DNA of 46,161 nucleotides from the NCBI RefSeq assembly GCF_900095225.1, contig NZ_LT607414.1, positions 334,211-380,371 on the forward strand, in the 5' to 3' direction. How positions within the stretch are numbered: position 1 is the stretch's first letter; the number at the start of each line of letters is the position of its first letter. Shown piece after piece: positions 8,218 through 15,909 of this stretch. Made by a program: the position numbers and the translations under genes. The notes under the pieces were generated by a model. The model was not told where the DNA came from and did not search any database. It was given only the letters and a program-made list of their open reading frames with translations. The stretch comes from Pseudomonas sp. UMAB-08 (GTDB taxonomy: Bacteria > Pseudomonadota > Gammaproteobacteria > Pseudomonadales > Pseudomonadaceae).

Positions 8218-10056
8218 TTATCCCTTGCCAGAACATGACGTCAGATACCCCCTGAGTTCTACCAGCGAACGCGTATTGAGAACATTGTGCTTCTCCAGCC
8301 AGGCGCGACGTGCCTGACCGACGCCATACTGCAAGTTGGCGAAGTCAGCGGGCCGGTGCGCATCCGAGTTGATGCAAATCATCACGCCTTGATCCTTGGC
8401 GTAATGGCACTGCAGGTCGAACAGGTCCATGCGTTGCGGCTGCGCGTTGAGCTCCAGGCAACAACCACGCTGTTTTGCTGCTTTGATGACCTCGGGCAGA
8501 TCAATGGCCAGTGCTTCTCGCTCGTTGATCAAGCGGCACAGTGGATGCGCCAGAATCGTGAAATAGCGATGTTCCATCGCACGCAGCAAGCGCTGGGTCT
8601 GTTGGCGCAGCGTCAGGCCGAAATGACTGTGCACGGCACCGACCACCAGGTCCAGACGCCGCAAAATGTCATCCGGGAGGTCCAGATCGCCCTCCTCGAG
8701 AATGTCCACTTCAACCCCCTTGAGCAAGGTAATACCCGATAAACGTTCGTTGAGTGCATCGATCTGGTCGATTTGCCTCAGTAACCGGTCGGTATCCAGG
8801 CCGTGGGCAATCCTGAGGTGCTGTGAGTGATCGGTGATTGCCAGATATTCCAACCCGGCAGCGCGCGCCGCAAGCGCCATGTCTTCGAGACTACTGCCGC
8901 CGTCGGACGCCAATGTGTGCGCATGCAGATCCCCCTTCAGATCGCGCAACTCAATCAGTCTGGGCAGCCGACCTGCTTGAGCCGCAGCAACTTCGCCTCG
9001 GGCTTCGCGCAACTCCGGCTCGATCCATACCAACCCCAAGGCGTGGTACACGGAAGCCTCGGTGACGCCGGCTATACGCTTTTTTGCCTTGAACACGCCA
9101 TATTCGCTGAGTTTCAGGCCTTGCTTCTGCGCACATTGGCGAATTTCGATGTTATGCGCTTTGCTGCCGGTGAAATACACCAAGGCTGAGCCGTAAGCTG
9201 ACGGCTTGACCACGCGCAGGTCCACCTGCAACCGGGTGCTCAGCACCACACTGGCGCGAGTAGGGCCGTGAACCAGCACGGTCGCTACGTCCGGATGTTT
9301 GAGAAAGGCGGTCATGACTTCAACCGAGGGCTCGGCAGCAACCAGAATATCGATATCGCCGACGGTATCGCGCATGCGCCGCAAGCTCCCGGCCACTGTG
9401 GCTGAAACCACGCCTGGAATCTTCTGCAGATAATCAATCAGCGCTTGCGCGATGGGGGCGACAAAGGCCAAGGGCAGACGTCGGTCTACACCGATCCCTT
9501 TCTGCGCGGCCTCCAACAGGCGAGCCTCCATTTTTTCACCGAAACCATGTAGATGACGAATGCGACCCTCTTTGGCGGCCTGACACAGCTGCTGCGCGGT
9601 TTCGATGCCCAGATCGTGATAGAGGTGCTTCACCCGTTTAGGGCCCAGACCAGCGACGGACAGTAACTCCACCAGCCCGGACGGCAACGTCAGACGTAAC
9701 CGCTGGCGCAGCACGCAGTCGCCTGTGGCTACGATTTCTTTGATCTTGCCCGCGAGATCGACCCCGATACCTGGCAGTTTGGGCGGTTCCTCACCGCGTC
9801 CGATCACCCCTGCCAGTTCAAGCGTCAGCGCCGTTAGGGTCCGCGACGCATTGCGGTAGGCCCGGATGCGAAAAGGATTGGCATCCTCGATTTCCAGCAG
9901 GTCGGCAATATCATCGAAAATCGCCGCAATCTGATCGTTGCTGACCACGTGTCCGAGTGTTGCCGATGACGACTCCAGGTCTGGCAGCAGGTGTTTGATG
10001 GGCGCTGCGGTGGGCGTCATGGCGCGGTACCGACACGTGGGCGTGACAATGAGCAT
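8218..10056 (-). CDS. polX: Bacterial family X DNA polymerase with PHP domain
   Basis: This 612-residue protein has an N-terminal helix-hairpin-helix region (about 40-190), a family X polymerase core with GSLRR (223-227), catalytic GDIDI (D234, D236) and third Asp D279. A C-terminal PHP domain follows with metal ligands in GDLHAHTLASDGG (H378, H380) and ITDH (D409, H410). It should fill short gaps in base excision repair, and the PHP domain usually gives 3'-5' exonuclease or AP-endonuclease activity. Length and layout match bacterial PolX. AGGA lies 6 bases before the start at 10056; Met at 10020 is a less supported alternative. It leads a leftward three-gene unit and faces the erythromycin-esterase gene across a 228-base gap holding an imperfect ANR box. 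Confidence 0.88.
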   Translation of the reverse strand: MLIVTPTCRYRAMTPTAAPIKHLLPDLESSSATLGHVVSNDQIAAIFDDIADLLEIEDANPFRIRAYRNASRTLTALTLELAGVIGRGEEPPKLPGIGVDLAGKIKEIVATGDCVLRQRLRLTLPSGLVELLSVAGLGPKRVKHLYHDLGIETAQQLCQAAKEGRIRHLHGFGEKMEARLLEAAQKGIGVDRRLPLAFVAPIAQALIDYLQKIPGVVSATVAGSLRRMRDTVGDIDILVAAEPSVEVMTAFLKHPDVATVLVHGPTRASVVLSTRLQVDLRVVKPSAYGSALVYFTGSKAHNIEIRQCAQKQGLKLSEYGVFKAKKRIAGVTEASVYHALGLVWIEPELREARGEVAAAQAGRLPRLIELRDLKGDLHAHTLASDGGSSLEDMALAARAAGLEYLAITDHSQHLRIAHGLDTDRLLRQIDQIDALNERLSGITLLKGVEVDILEEGDLDLPDDILRRLDLVVGAVHSHFGLTLRQQTQRLLRAMEHRYFTILAHPLCRLINEREALAIDLPEVIKAAKQRGCCLELNAQPQRMDLFDLQCHYAKDQGVMICINSDAHRPADFANLQYGVGQARRAWLEKHNVLNTRSLVELRGYLTSCSGKG

Positions 10057-10157
10057 TGCCTATCCTGCGAGCCGCTCCTTGATGCAGATCAGAGTTCATG
10101 AAGGCACCCGTCAGTGAGTGGCCTCAGGGCGGATCATGGGTTTTATTGCGCCCGTTG

Positions 10158-10171
10158 TTGATGCAACTCAA
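10158..10171. promoter_or_regulatory. Imperfect ANR-like box between polX and the EreA-like gene
   Basis: TTGATGCAACTCAA matches the consensus except for one base in the right half. Class II spacing would place start sites near 10123 leftward (67 bases before polX) or 10206 rightward (79 bases before the EreA-like gene). The sequence does not decide which gene it serves. The rest of the 10057-10284 gap shows nothing else I can name. Confidence 0.45.
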
Positions 10172-10284
10172 ACAATCGCCTGAATCCAGGCGTAGGAATG
10201 AGCAAAGAGGCAGCGCTTGAAGCGGAGGATCAACGCAAGACTCAAAAAAGAGCGCCGCACGTCGAGTAATCCACACTCACCGGG

Positions 10285-11661
10285 ATGACGGTCATGAACT
10301 CACCTTGGCAGAACATACTGAAGACATTCACAGGCCCCAGTGGCAGCGGTACCCAGCCCCTCATTGCCCCCCTGCTACGCCAGTGCGCAGAACCGCTACC
10401 CGCGCTGGATTCAGAGGACTTTGGCGAAATGTTCGATCGTTACGCCGATGCTCGCGTGGTGATGATCGGTGAAGCCAGCCATGGCACCTCCGATTTTTAC
10501 CGCACCCGGGCAGCCATCACGAAACGCCTGATTGAACGGCATGGGTTCACTATCGTTGCTGTCGAAGCGGATTGGCCGGACGCGGGCCATGTCGACCGTT
10601 ATGTTCGCGGGCTGGCGCCCACAGCCTGGAAACGCCATGTGTTCAGTCGATTCCCGGTCTGGATGTGGCGTAATACCGATGTGCAGACGTTCGCCCGCTG
10701 GCTGCATCAGCACAATCATCAGATGGCGCCCGAACTGCGCGTCGAATTCCGCGGACTGGACGTTTACAGTTTGCGCAATTCCATTCGCGAGGTCTTGAAC
10801 TACCTGGACCGGGTCGACCCCCAGCTTGCGCACGAAGCACGGCGTCGCTACGGCTGCCTGACACCTTGGCAAGATGATCCCGCGCTGTACGGCCACTTTG
10901 TCGAACGCGGTGGCGTAATGCCCTGTGAGCAACCCGTGGTCGAGCAACTCAACGCCATGCTGGCCGAACAATTGGCCGGGCTTATCAAAGACGACGAAGC
11001 ATTCTTCAATGCCACGCAAAATGCCACGGTCGTTCAGGCGGCGGAACAATATTACCGCGCCATTTATCGCGGGACGTCAGCCTCCTGGAACCTGCGTGAC
11101 AGGCACATGTTCGATACCTTGCGCGCGCTGCTCAAGCATCGAGGACCTGAGGCCAAGGCTGTGGTGTGGGCGCACAACTCCCATATCGGCAATGCAGCCG
11201 CCACGGAAATGGGCTGGGAGGGCCAGTTCAATATCGGCCAACTGTGCCGCACGGCTTATGGACGCGATGTTGTGCTTATCGGCATGAGCACAGACCGTGG
11301 CCAGGTGGCCGCAGCCGATGATTGGGACGGCGACATGTGCATCAAGGACGTCCGGCCCTCGCGTGCGGACAGTTGGGAGCATCAGTTTCTTGAAGCCGGC
11401 GTCGCCGCGTCATTGACCGACTGGCGCGATCCCCTGCGCGACGATTTACGCCAGGCGCTGGCCACGCCACTGCTTGAGCGGGCCATCGGTGTGATCTACC
11501 GACCTGAAAGCGAGCGCAGCAGCCATTATTTCAAGGCGGTGCTGGCCGAACAATTCGACGCCATGGTCTGGATTGAACAGACGCAAGCAGTGACTGCAAT
11601 TCCACTGCCGTCAAGCCAAAGCGTGGAACCGGAAGACGACATGTTTCCCTTTGGTGTGTGA
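10285..11661 (+). CDS. Erythromycin esterase-family protein
   Basis: This 458-residue cytosolic protein of the EreA/ChaN-like superfamily has the conserved motifs MIGEASHGTSDFYRTRA (His and Glu of the active centre), VAVEADWPDAGHVDRYVRG and VWAHNSHIGNAA. True macrolide esterases are a small branch; this sequence looks like the widespread chromosomal branch of unknown substrate, so resistance should not be assumed. In Mycobacterium tuberculosis the DosR-regulon protein Rv2030c carries this domain joined to a phosphoribosyltransferase domain; here such a transferase is encoded 0.7 kb away. The start is uncertain (10285 or 10294; no strong ribosome site). It is convergent with the hydrolase/phosphoribosyltransferase pair. 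Confidence 0.85.
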   Translation: MTVMNSPWQNILKTFTGPSGSGTQPLIAPLLRQCAEPLPALDSEDFGEMFDRYADARVVMIGEASHGTSDFYRTRAAITKRLIERHGFTIVAVEADWPDAGHVDRYVRGLAPTAWKRHVFSRFPVWMWRNTDVQTFARWLHQHNHQMAPELRVEFRGLDVYSLRNSIREVLNYLDRVDPQLAHEARRRYGCLTPWQDDPALYGHFVERGGVMPCEQPVVEQLNAMLAEQLAGLIKDDEAFFNATQNATVVQAAEQYYRAIYRGTSASWNLRDRHMFDTLRALLKHRGPEAKAVVWAHNSHIGNAAATEMGWEGQFNIGQLCRTAYGRDVVLIGMSTDRGQVAAADDWDGDMCIKDVRPSRADSWEHQFLEAGVAASLTDWRDPLRDDLRQALATPLLERAIGVIYRPESERSSHYFKAVLAEQFDAMVWIEQTQAVTAIPLPSSQSVEPEDDMFPFGV

Positions 11662-11684
11662 TCCCTTTCAACGAATGAAAGACT

Positions 11685-12359
11685 TCATCGAGATGGCGTT
11701 TTTGTTACCGGCGTGCGCAGATGCGCTTCAAACCAGTCGCCAGCCAGTCTGGCGACTTCTTCAAGGGTTCCGGGTTCTTCAAACAGGTGGGTGGCGCCCG
11801 CGACGACTTCCAGGCGCTGCTCACAGTGCAGGGCACCGGCGCTTTCGCGGTTCATATCGAGCACCTGCAGGTCCTCTCCACCAACGATCTGTAAGGTCGG
11901 CGCCTTTACCTGCGCCAGCGCCGACCCAGCCAGGTCAGTCCGCCCTCCCCGGCTGACCACGGCGTGCACCACGTCTGGCCGCTCTACCGCCGCCAACAGC
12001 GCTGCTGCGGCCCCGGTGCTCGCCCCGAACAGGCCGATATGCAATGGTCGCAGCTCAGTGCTCCGTTCTATCCAGTCGATCACACCCACCAATCGTCTGG
12101 TCAGCAGCGGGATATCGAAGCGCAGCTCGCGCGTCAGGCGATCCAGGACTTGCTCCTCGTCGGTCAGTAAATCGAACAGCAGCGTGCCCAGGCCTCGCTC
12201 GGACAGGTACTGCGCAACCTGCTGGTTACGCGGGCTTGAACGACTGCTGCCGCTGCCATGAACGAACACCACCAACCCGACAGCGTTTGTCGGCAGGCGC
12301 AAATCGGCGGATAAGTCCACGTCCGCCACGTCCAGTTTTCGATACTGCGGCTTAAACAT
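11685..12359 (-). CDS. Alpha/beta hydrolase, dienelactone hydrolase-like
   Basis: This 224-residue alpha/beta hydrolase has the oxyanion segment VFVHGSGSS (31-39), the nucleophile elbow GASTGA (Ser114) and likely acid and base residues in VGGEDLQVLD and GATHLF. There is no signal peptide. The gene lies 18 bases after the phosphoribosyltransferase gene with its own GGAG site, so the two form an operon. In mycobacteria the same two domains are fused in one hypoxia-induced protein (Rv0571c), which supports a shared function. The substrate is unknown. Confidence 0.8.
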   Translation of the reverse strand: MFKPQYRKLDVADVDLSADLRLPTNAVGLVVFVHGSGSSRSSPRNQQVAQYLSERGLGTLLFDLLTDEEQVLDRLTRELRFDIPLLTRRLVGVIDWIERSTELRPLHIGLFGASTGAAAALLAAVERPDVVHAVVSRGGRTDLAGSALAQVKAPTLQIVGGEDLQVLDMNRESAGALHCEQRLEVVAGATHLFEEPGTLEEVARLAGDWFEAHLRTPVTKTPSR

Positions 12360-12377
12360 CGGGATTCTCCAGAGGGG

Positions 12378-13061
12378 TCAGTGTGCTGACTTGGATTCTC
12401 TGCCCCAGGCCTGCTGCAACAGGTTGATGACCTCCTCGTCCGAGGTCTGGGAAAAATCCACGTACCAATTGCCGATTGATAGCAGCCACTCGGGTTCCAT
12501 TGGGCAAACGACCTCATCCACTTCGCCGCGCAGTACCTCTGCGGTATCAAACGACGCCACCGGTACCGCAACGACGATCCGTGAGGGTTTTTGCAGAAGT
12601 ACGGCTTGTATCGCCGCCCGCATTGAAGCCCCTGTGGCCAGGCCGTCATCAACCAGAATCACCACTTGGTCGTGCAGATCCAGGGCGGGACGCGCTCCGC
12701 GGTAGACGCGCTCGCGACGCAGCAGCTCCGTCGTTTCCCGCGCGATTACACTCTCGATTGTGCGTTGATCTATGTGATTGGTCCGAACGACGTCTTCGTT
12801 GAGTATCCGTATGGAGCCGCTGGCAATAGCGCCCATCGCATATTCCTCGTGGGATGGAACCCCGAGCTTGCGGACCAGCATCAAGTCCAGACGGACCTCC
12901 AGTGCGGTGGCGATTTCATACGCGACCGGAACCCCGCCACGAGGCAACGCAAGGACAATGACATCGGGCCTTCGACGGTATTTCAGCAGTGGCTCCACCA
13001 GGCTTTGGCCAGCAGCAGTCCTGTCACGCAACGTGGTTTGCATAGAGGGATAGTGAGTCAT
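12378..13061 (-). CDS. Phosphoribosyltransferase-family protein
   Basis: This 227-residue type I phosphoribosyltransferase fold has the PRPP loop VILVDDGLATGASM (134-147) and the N-terminal flexible-loop region LALPRGGVPVAYEIA. There is no obvious base-specificity hood, so it is not a recognisable purine or pyrimidine salvage enzyme. AGGAGG with 8-base spacing supports the start at 13061; an inner Met at 13043 is possible. It precedes the hydrolase gene. An ANR box at 13191-13204 would give a leader of about 95 bases. Confidence 0.82.
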   Translation of the reverse strand: MTHYPSMQTTLRDRTAAGQSLVEPLLKYRRRPDVIVLALPRGGVPVAYEIATALEVRLDLMLVRKLGVPSHEEYAMGAIASGSIRILNEDVVRTNHIDQRTIESVIARETTELLRRERVYRGARPALDLHDQVVILVDDGLATGASMRAAIQAVLLQKPSRIVVAVPVASFDTAEVLRGEVDEVVCPMEPEWLLSIGNWYVDFSQTSDEEVINLLQQAWGRESKSAH

Positions 13062-13190
13062 TTGACAACCTCCTATAGGTGGTATGCCTCGTCAAATAGT
13101 GCCGGACGGTTCTTGGCTGACTAGTCTGCCTTGCCCGGCCCGCCGACCGATAACTGCACTTCAGCTTGTACCGCGTGATCCCCTGTTACT

Positions 13191-13204
13191 TTGACTTTCA
13201 TCAA
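13191..13204 (-). promoter_or_regulatory. ANR/FNR box for the phosphoribosyltransferase-hydrolase pair
   Basis: TTGACTTTCATCAA fits TTGAY-N4-ATCAA fully. The predicted class II start site is near 13156. The remainder of the 13062-13330 gap holds overlapping short reading frames discussed under findings, but no gene I can support. Confidence 0.65.
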
Positions 13205-13330
13205 CTCCGGACCAATGGATGCTCAGCACCTGATACCCCGCGTTGCGCCAGATAAGTGACAAGCGCATCCAGCGTACTCGGCTGAGGATGAGTTGCAGGT
13301 CCAATGTCTACTCCTAACAAGTTCTCGGGC

Positions 13331-14467
13331 TCAAAGATTCTCTGGCGTTTGCAATACACGACGAACTTCGCCCAGGAAGCGTGCGCCATAGTGGCCATCG
13401 CTGGCACGGTGGTCGGCCGCCAGGCTGGCGACAACGGTGGGCATCACACACAGCTGGCCGTCCCGAACCCAAGGCCGTTCGCAGATGCGACCAAAACCGA
13501 TCAACGCCACTTGGGGTGGATAGACCACGCCCAGCACACTGTCCACACCCTGGTCGCCAAGTTGCGTGACCGTCACGCTTGCGTCGCTCAGCTCAGAACT
13601 GCGCAGGGAGCCATTGCGCGCGCGTTCCACCAGACTGGCGAGTTCACTCATCACCTGTATCAGTGGCTTATCGGCGACATCGTGCAGTGCGGGAGCGACC
13701 AGACCACCTTGGCGCAGGGTGATCGCTACGCCCAGATGAATCCCGGTTGCCGGCTGGAAAGCGTTGTTCTGCCAGAAACCACTGAGCTGCGGCAGCTCAC
13801 GCAGGGCTACGGCAACAGCCTTGAGCAGCAATGCACTGGGCAACACGCGTTGCTGCGGCTTGCTTTGAGCATTGTGTGCCTGCAGCCAAGCCATGGCATT
13901 CCCCAAGGGTATGGTCTCAAACAGGTAGTAGTGGGGAATCTCACGTTTGGAGCGGCTCATGGCCACTGCAATGGCGTGCCGCATGGCCCGATTGCGGTCG
14001 CTCGGCGCAGCCTGACGGCCCGCCTCCTCAACGTCCTCCAGGGTGACCACGCCCTGGGGACCGCTGCCTTTCAATTCATCAACGTTGATACTCAGTTCGG
14101 CCGCTCGCTTGCGCCCCGCCGGTGATACCCGTGGACGGCTGGCAGGCGCCATTGCGCCCTCAATCAGCTCGGTGACGAGCATTTCAACAGGCTCAGGCGT
14201 CTGTGTGGGTCGCACGCTCGGCAGGGTCTCCCCTGGCTCCAGTAACGTGGCAATCGGTGTCCCTACCGGAACCGTGGTGCCGACGCCAATAAGCAATTCA
14301 AAGACCGTGCCCTCGTGCCAGCACTCCACCTCCACGGCGGCCTTGGCGGTATCGACGACAGCGATCACTTGTCCACGATGGACATTGTCGCCGGGATGGA
14401 TCTTCCACTCCAGCAAGGTGCCTTCGTCCATATCGGCACCCAGGGATGGCAGGTCGAATTCGATCAT
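13331..14467 (-). CDS. Dihydrolipoamide acyltransferase (2-oxo acid/acetoin dehydrogenase E2)
   Basis: This 378-residue E2 has a complete layout: one lipoyl domain (1-75, lipoyl lysine K42 in VDTAKAAVEV), a peripheral subunit-binding domain (about 108-145, SPAGRKRAAELSINVDEL) and a catalytic core ending with the HxxxDG motif (H353, D357 in DHRASDGH). It would transfer an acyl group from lipoamide to CoA in a pyruvate, acetoin or related dehydrogenase complex. No E1 alpha, E1 beta or E3 gene is present in the window, so it is an orphan here. The start codon overlaps by ATGA the stop of an open frame that may be what remains of a lost upstream gene. Confidence 0.88.
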   Translation of the reverse strand: MIEFDLPSLGADMDEGTLLEWKIHPGDNVHRGQVIAVVDTAKAAVEVECWHEGTVFELLIGVGTTVPVGTPIATLLEPGETLPSVRPTQTPEPVEMLVTELIEGAMAPASRPRVSPAGRKRAAELSINVDELKGSGPQGVVTLEDVEEAGRQAAPSDRNRAMRHAIAVAMSRSKREIPHYYLFETIPLGNAMAWLQAHNAQSKPQQRVLPSALLLKAVAVALRELPQLSGFWQNNAFQPATGIHLGVAITLRQGGLVAPALHDVADKPLIQVMSELASLVERARNGSLRSSELSDASVTVTQLGDQGVDSVLGVVYPPQVALIGFGRICERPWVRDGQLCVMPTVVASLAADHRASDGHYGARFLGEVRRVLQTPENL

Positions 14468-14763
14468 GATGGGTACTCCCGCCCCGGATCAGCTATTGCA
14501 GTCATGGTCATGGCCCTCGGCACAAGCTCTGTACGGCGGCAACAATCGTCGACACTTGAGGCAGCGCCCAGTGTTTTCAGGACTTCAAGTGGCTTGCCGT
14601 TCAACAGCGCCCGTTGCCCAGCCTGGTAGGGGGCCCGGCGGGCCCGAGCGACCGCCAACATGAAAGGTTCCGGCCCACAACACAGCAGGGTGTCGGGTTG
14701 CCCGACGCGAAACAGCTCGTCGAAATGCTCGGGACACCGTGCACCAACGTTGGCCCGACCTAA
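14464..14763 (-). pseudogene. 3' remnant of a gene once coupled to E2
   Basis: An open frame on the minus strand covers the 292-base gap between the universal stress gene and E2 and ends in TGA overlapping the E2 ATG by 4 bases. The third-position base use looks coding. Visible phrases are PEHFDELFRVGQPDTLLCCG and CGPEPFMLAVARAR; CGPE-x-F/M is reminiscent of the NAD-binding end of ferredoxin-reductase-type flavoproteins, but this is weak. There is no plausible start: the only Met (14661) lies inside, and the frame runs into the stress-protein gene. I read it as the 3' stump of a deleted gene; it could also be a chance open frame. Confidence 0.35.
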
Positions 14764-15650
14764 ACCGCGAGAATGCTGCAGGACGTCTGGTACAAAATAT
14801 GTTCGGTCGTACTGCCGATCAACTTCTCCAACCCGTGGCGGTGGATTCGCCCCATCACGATGACATCCACCTGATGTTGGCTGGCGAATTCGGCGAGCAC
14901 CGAGACCGGTTGACCGAGGATGAAATGCCGCCGATCAGGTGGCACACCGTAGTGGTCCGCAAGCGTGAGAAAAGACTTCTCCAGCACGTTTCGCAGTTCC
15001 TTGGTCAGGTTCGTCAGCGCCAGGCCGCCACCGCCCGCATCGCCCAGATAGACCGAGGACACGTCATATGCGTGCAGCAGGTGCAGTTCCGCGTCGCACT
15101 GGAGCGCCAGGCTGTTCGCTTCCTGAATAATCCGGTCATTGAGCCCGCTTTCCTGCAACTCGGGCCGTGATGGGTCAACGGCGGCGACGATCTTGTGCGG
15201 CAACGTATGACCGCTCGCACCGACCAGGTAGACCGGGACAGGGCACTCACGAATCAGGTGCCAATCCATCGGAGTGATGAAGGCACGCTTGATAGCCGGT
15301 TCATGCTGCACGTCCTTGATCAGCAGGTCAGGCTGCATTTTCGTGACGTGCTGGAGGATTTCGTACTCTGTGTCGTCAGCCCACGTCACCTCGGTCATGA
15401 CGTTAATGCCCCTGACGCGCATTCTTGCGGCTTCATCCTTGAGCCATTCACTGTGATCCTTGAAGTAACTGTCGCGGACCTTCTCCTGAATGTTCTTTTC
15501 GAGCAATAAAAGGGTTTCTACGGGTTTTATCAACGCTACGATATGCAAGGTCGCGCCACTGGCCTTGGCCAACGCAGCAGCACGGTTTATCGCAGGGGAG
15601 TGGCGCAACGCCGGATTGATGATCAACAACAGCTGTTGATACTGGCTCAT
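14760..15650 (-). CDS. Tandem universal stress protein (UspE-like)
   Basis: This 296-residue cytosolic protein has two UspA domains (about 3-145 and 152-296). The second ends with VIVMGRIHRHGLEKLIGSTT, a glycine pattern close to the nucleotide-binding loop of UspA domains; the first domain has a degenerate loop, as in UspE. The start at 15650 has an AGGCAG-type site upstream. It has its own ANR box at 15778-15791. ANR-controlled tandem Usp proteins promote anaerobic survival in Pseudomonas aeruginosa, and a similar role is inferred here. Confidence 0.88.
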   Translation of the reverse strand: MSQYQQLLLIINPALRHSPAINRAAALAKASGATLHIVALIKPVETLLLLEKNIQEKVRDSYFKDHSEWLKDEAARMRVRGINVMTEVTWADDTEYEILQHVTKMQPDLLIKDVQHEPAIKRAFITPMDWHLIRECPVPVYLVGASGHTLPHKIVAAVDPSRPELQESGLNDRIIQEANSLALQCDAELHLLHAYDVSSVYLGDAGGGGLALTNLTKELRNVLEKSFLTLADHYGVPPDRRHFILGQPVSVLAEFASQHQVDVIVMGRIHRHGLEKLIGSTTEHILYQTSCSILAV

Positions 15651-15777
15651 GGTCTGCCTCCAGAAAGAGTGGGCTTCGACGCCTGCCGCTGATCAATCAC
15701 CTGTTGCCAGCCCATGCGCCAATGCCGGATTGAGTACCCGCACGGGTCCACACTGCTCCCATGCAATGCCGGTGAAC

Positions 15778-15791
15778 TTGATTTACATCAA
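15778..15791 (-). promoter_or_regulatory. ANR/FNR box for the universal stress gene
   Basis: TTGATTTACATCAA is a perfect consensus, identical to the ftsH site. Its centre is 134 bases from the start codon, so the predicted start site is near 15743 with a leader of about 93 bases. Confidence 0.8.
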
Positions 15792-15909
15792 ATTCCTTCC
15801 TTGGGTTCTCAAGACGCCTGCCGTGCACGGGCGCTTGCAAATACTCGACGTTGTCTGCGACAGCGCAGCGCCGGGTTATGGGCCGATCAACCGTACGGGA
15901 AGGCCTGGA

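Noticed and set aside
10285..11661. Macrolide-resistance esterase
   Set aside because: The family motifs are present, but the sequence fits the broad chromosomal branch of unknown substrate; calling it a resistance gene is not supported.
13304..14125. Plus-strand open frame of 273 codons
   Set aside because: Antisense to the E2 gene, which has lipoyl, binding and catalytic motifs in the proper order.
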